From CAVQSS01 sp963746605 (GTDB lineage: Bacteria > Desulfobacterota > RBG-13-43-22), in assembly GCA_963746605.1 (NCBI GenBank), contig CAVVCH010000003.1, forward strand, positions 1 through 64,000: a stretch of DNA of 64,000 bases, given 5' to 3'. The notes below the pieces were generated by a model. That model worked only from the letters and a program-made list of their open reading frames with translations, searched no databases and was not told where the DNA came from. Numbering within the stretch: position 1 is the first letter of the stretch; each line of letters begins with the position of its first letter. Shown here piece after piece: positions 61,749 through 64,000 of this stretch. The translations under genes were made by a program, and so were the position numbers.

Positions 61749-63170
61749 ATGGGCCTGATTCAACGAAAAGAAAAGGATATGACCGGCGGAATTTCTTTGG
61801 ATCTTAAACGTGTTATCGACCAGGTCAGCCGTGATCGGGGCATAGATAAACAGATACTCATTTCCACCTTGGTCGAAGCGATCCGCCAGGCCGCCAAGAA
61901 AAAATTAGGGCTTAAGCAGGAAATCGAGGTCACCTACAACGAGGAATTAGGCGAGGTCGAAGTTTTTGAATTTAAAGAGGTGGTGGAAAAAGTCAAAGAT
62001 CCTCAGACGCAGATTGCCATAGAAGAGGGACGCAAACTGGACCCGGAATGCGAGCTGGGAGACAGTTTGGGCATTAAAATGGAGACCAGTACTTTCGGAC
62101 GGATTGCCGCGCAGTCGGCCAAACAGGTCATCATCCAGCGGATGAAGGACGCCGAGCGGGATATTATTTTTGAAGATTTTAAGGATCGCCGGGGAGAAGT
62201 GATTAACGGCATCGTCCAGCGTTTTGACAAAGGGGCGGCGATTATCAACCTGGGACGAACCGAAGCCATACTTCCGGTGACCGAACAGATTCCAACGGAG
62301 ACCTACAAACAGGGGGATCGACTGAGGGCCTATGTGCTGGAAATAAAAAAGATCAGTAAAGGGCCGCAAATCATCCTCTCCCGGACCCACCCTCAATTTG
62401 TGGCGGCTTTGTTTGAAATGGAGGTCCCGGAGGTAGCCGAGAAGATCGTCCGGATCATCAATGTGGTCCGGGAACCGGGTGGCCGGTCCAAAATCGCGGT
62501 GGCTTCGGATGATAAACAGGTGGATCCGGTAGGAGCCTGCGTGGGTATGAAAGGCAACCGAGTGCAAAACGTCGTCCAGGAATTGCGGGGCGAGAAGATC
62601 GATATCATCCCCTGGAACCCGGACCAGGCGAAATACATCTGCAGTGCTTTGGCCCCGGCCGAGGTCGTGCGGGTGATCATCGATGAAATAAGCCGTTCCA
62701 TGGAAGTGGTCGTGCCGGATGATCAACTGTCCCTGGCGATCGGCAAACGGGGGCAGAATGTTCGACTGGCCTCCCGTTTAACGGGATGGAAAATCGATGT
62801 TAAAAGCGAATCCAAGTACGACAAGTCCATTAAGGATGGATACCAGTCCCTGCTGCAGATTGCCGGTGTGGGAGAGGTGACGGCCGATGTTCTTTACAAA
62901 AAGGGCTTCCAATCCGCTCAAGAGGTGGCCGAGGCCTCGATTGAGGAACTCTTAGAGGTCCCCGGCCTGAGTCAGAAAAAAGCCGAAAAGCTATTGGAGT
63001 CAGCGGCTTCCTATGTTCAGCTCGATCGCCAAAAGGACGCCCTGGATAAACAGAATCAAGCCCTGGAAGAGGAAAAGGCCGCCGCCGGGGAGGCGGCTGC
63101 CGGGTTGGATCAAGCGCCGGTCCAGGTGCCGGAAGAAACGAAGCCCGAAGCAACGGAGGAACTGGAATAA
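61749..63170 (+). CDS. nusA: Transcription elongation/termination factor NusA
   Basis: 473 residues. The N-terminal polymerase-binding domain (LDLKRVIDQVSRDRGID), the S1 domain (GIVQRFDKGAAIINLGRTEA) and two KH domains (VGACVGMKGNRVQNVVQELR and LSLAIGKRGQNVRLASRLTG) are all present. A helix-hairpin-helix region (IAGVGEVTADVLYKKGFQSA and VPGLSQKKAEKLLESA) follows, then a Glu/Ala/Pro-rich tail. The ATG at 61749 follows AAGGAG; a second ATG at 61779 would drop ten residues that are not conserved. Confidence 0.96.
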   Translation: MGLIQRKEKDMTGGISLDLKRVIDQVSRDRGIDKQILISTLVEAIRQAAKKKLGLKQEIEVTYNEELGEVEVFEFKEVVEKVKDPQTQIAIEEGRKLDPECELGDSLGIKMETSTFGRIAAQSAKQVIIQRMKDAERDIIFEDFKDRRGEVINGIVQRFDKGAAIINLGRTEAILPVTEQIPTETYKQGDRLRAYVLEIKKISKGPQIILSRTHPQFVAALFEMEVPEVAEKIVRIINVVREPGGRSKIAVASDDKQVDPVGACVGMKGNRVQNVVQELRGEKIDIIPWNPDQAKYICSALAPAEVVRVIIDEISRSMEVVVPDDQLSLAIGKRGQNVRLASRLTGWKIDVKSESKYDKSIKDGYQSLLQIAGVGEVTADVLYKKGFQSAQEVAEASIEELLEVPGLSQKKAEKLLESAASYVQLDRQKDALDKQNQALEEEKAAAGEAAAGLDQAPVQVPEETKPEATEELE

Positions 63171-63464
63171 ATGGCAACGGCTATTCGGGAAAGGACCTGC
63201 CGGGCCTGTCGACAAAAAAGGGAAAAAAGCGCCTTTCTTCGTTTGGTGATCCATAAAGAATCCGTCCTGGAAGCGGATCCTGAACAGGTCTTGCCGGGCA
63301 GAGGCTGGTATCTTTGTCCTCAAAAAGATTGTCTTTCGATTATCCACAACCCCAAACAATGTCGCCGGGCTTTCGGCCCCTTTAGCCAGGTCGGTCCGAT
63401 TCTCAGCGAATATATTAAGAATCCGCTGGTAGGGGGTACCCATGACCAAAATGCGTGTGTATGA
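63171..63464 (+). CDS. ylxR: YlxR (DUF448) nucleic-acid-binding protein
   Basis: 97 residues, starting one base after the nusA stop. RTCRACRQKREKSAFLRLV, GRGWYLCPQKDCLSII and KQCRRAF are the conserved blocks of YlxR, a small RNA-binding protein encoded in nusA-infB operons. It overlaps the infB start by 23 bases. Confidence 0.92.
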   Translation: MATAIRERTCRACRQKREKSAFLRLVIHKESVLEADPEQVLPGRGWYLCPQKDCLSIIHNPKQCRRAFGPFSQVGPILSEYIKNPLVGGTHDQNACV

Positions 63465-64000
63465 GTTAGCTAAGGAACTAGAGATGGAAAATAAGGTCCT
63501 GGTGGACGCCATACGGGAGATGAATATTGAGGTGAAAAGCCATTCTTCATCGCTCTCCGACGAGGAAGTGGCGTTAATCAAGGGTCATCTTAGCGGGACC
63601 AAATCTTTGGTGGTGGAGGAACAACGGATCAAATCCACGGTCATTCGCCGCAGAAGAAAAATCGTGGAGGTAGCTCCGGAGCCGGCGGCGGAAACTCCGG
63701 CGATCGAATTGGCCCCCCAGCCGGATCTGGAAGCACCTCAGGTCCCGGAGCCCCTCCCTCCCAGCCAGCCGATGCCGGAACCTCCGGCTATGCAGGAAGT
63801 GGAAGCAGCCCCGGCCGCACCCCCGATAGAACAACCCTTAAAAGAAAAAGTGGCTCAACCGGCTCAGCAGGCCCCGCCGACTCCGGAGGTCCTCCCTAAA
63901 CCGGTCAGATCCCCCCGGCCGCCCAAAATGACCCCCGCCAAAGTGATCCGGGCGGCCGAACCGGTAGCCGCTCCCGTTTCGGCGCCGGTGAAGGCGATCG
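63442..64000 (+). CDS. infB: Translation initiation factor IF-2, N-terminal part
   Basis: 186 codons before the right edge. MRVYELAKELEMENKVLVDAI (in two parts) is the IF2_N domain. It is followed by a basic segment STVIRRRRKIVEV and the long Pro/Ala/Glu-rich linker of the IF-2 N-terminus. The GTPase domains lie outside the window. ATG 63442 is taken as the start; ATG 63451 is three codons later in frame. Confidence 0.93.
   Translation, partial: MTKMRVYELAKELEMENKVLVDAIREMNIEVKSHSSSLSDEEVALIKGHLSGTKSLVVEEQRIKSTVIRRRRKIVEVAPEPAAETPAIELAPQPDLEAPQVPEPLPPSQPMPEPPAMQEVEAAPAAPPIEQPLKEKVAQPAQQAPPTPEVLPKPVRSPRPPKMTPAKVIRAAEPVAAPVSAPVKAI

Overview
The window looks like chromosome of a Gram-negative anaerobe, most likely a member of the Desulfobacterota (former Deltaproteobacteria). 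Grounds: a CarD/CdnL regulator, NtrC-type sigma-54 regulation, rubredoxin, a rubrerythrin-like ferritin, a LUD-domain lactate-utilisation protein, a B12-binding mutase domain beside a type III CoA-transferase, ArsM, and two genes that appear to encode selenocysteine at in-frame TGA codons. This placement is inference from gene content; no rRNA or universal single-copy phylogeny was available.

Layout. 1-7.1 kb: the 5' part of a lipoprotein ABC binding protein, a NarL-type two-component pair, and a cluster of two multicopper oxidases plus an unknown protein. The regulator and both oxidases are broken by single-base frameshifts. 7.1-16.1 kb: a kinase fragment inside a 49-bp inverted repeat, a branched-chain amino-acid/amide binding protein, a large chemoreceptor, an AbrB-like regulator with arsM, a membrane glycosyltransferase carrying two discoidin domains, and a small exported protein. 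16.1-25.7 kb: a putative HExxH metalloprotease, a selenocysteine-containing CoA-disulfide-reductase/NADH-oxidase-like flavoprotein, glycerate 2-kinase, and two paralogous PEP-synthase-like proteins flanking a single-domain response regulator. 26-32.6 kb: YkgJ-like, LUD and ferritin-like proteins, a CoA-transferase/B12 pair, a remnant IS4 transposase, and a sigma-54 response regulator that has lost its start.

32.6-37.5 kb is an accessory island: a decayed Phd-type toxin-antitoxin pair, then small genes separated by four attC-like sites, resembling an integron cassette array with no integrase in view. 37.6-44.6 kb holds a frameshifted aminotransferase, a rubredoxin-like / selenocysteine FrnE / DUF1847 cluster, a multiply frameshifted comEC, and a HigBA pair.

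44.6-64 kb is mostly intact housekeeping: murA, prmC, prfA, DUF1385, rpmE and rho; an RluD-family synthase, a PIN/TRAM protein and CarD; an RNA uracil methyltransferase and an AEC transporter; a degenerate AAA protein, a methyltransferase, an M18 aminopeptidase and radA; then tRNA-Gly(CCC)-rimP-nusA-ylxR-infB, with infB running off the right edge.

Two points matter for interpretation. First, the TGA codons at 18240-18242 and 39506-39508 each replace a redox cysteine and each is followed at the right distance by a SECIS-like hairpin, so they are read as selenocysteine rather than as breaks. Second, frameshifts are frequent in accessory genes and comEC but absent from the long housekeeping run. 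Several fall in homopolymers and leave the protein otherwise intact, so residual sequencing error and genuine decay cannot be separated from the sequence alone.
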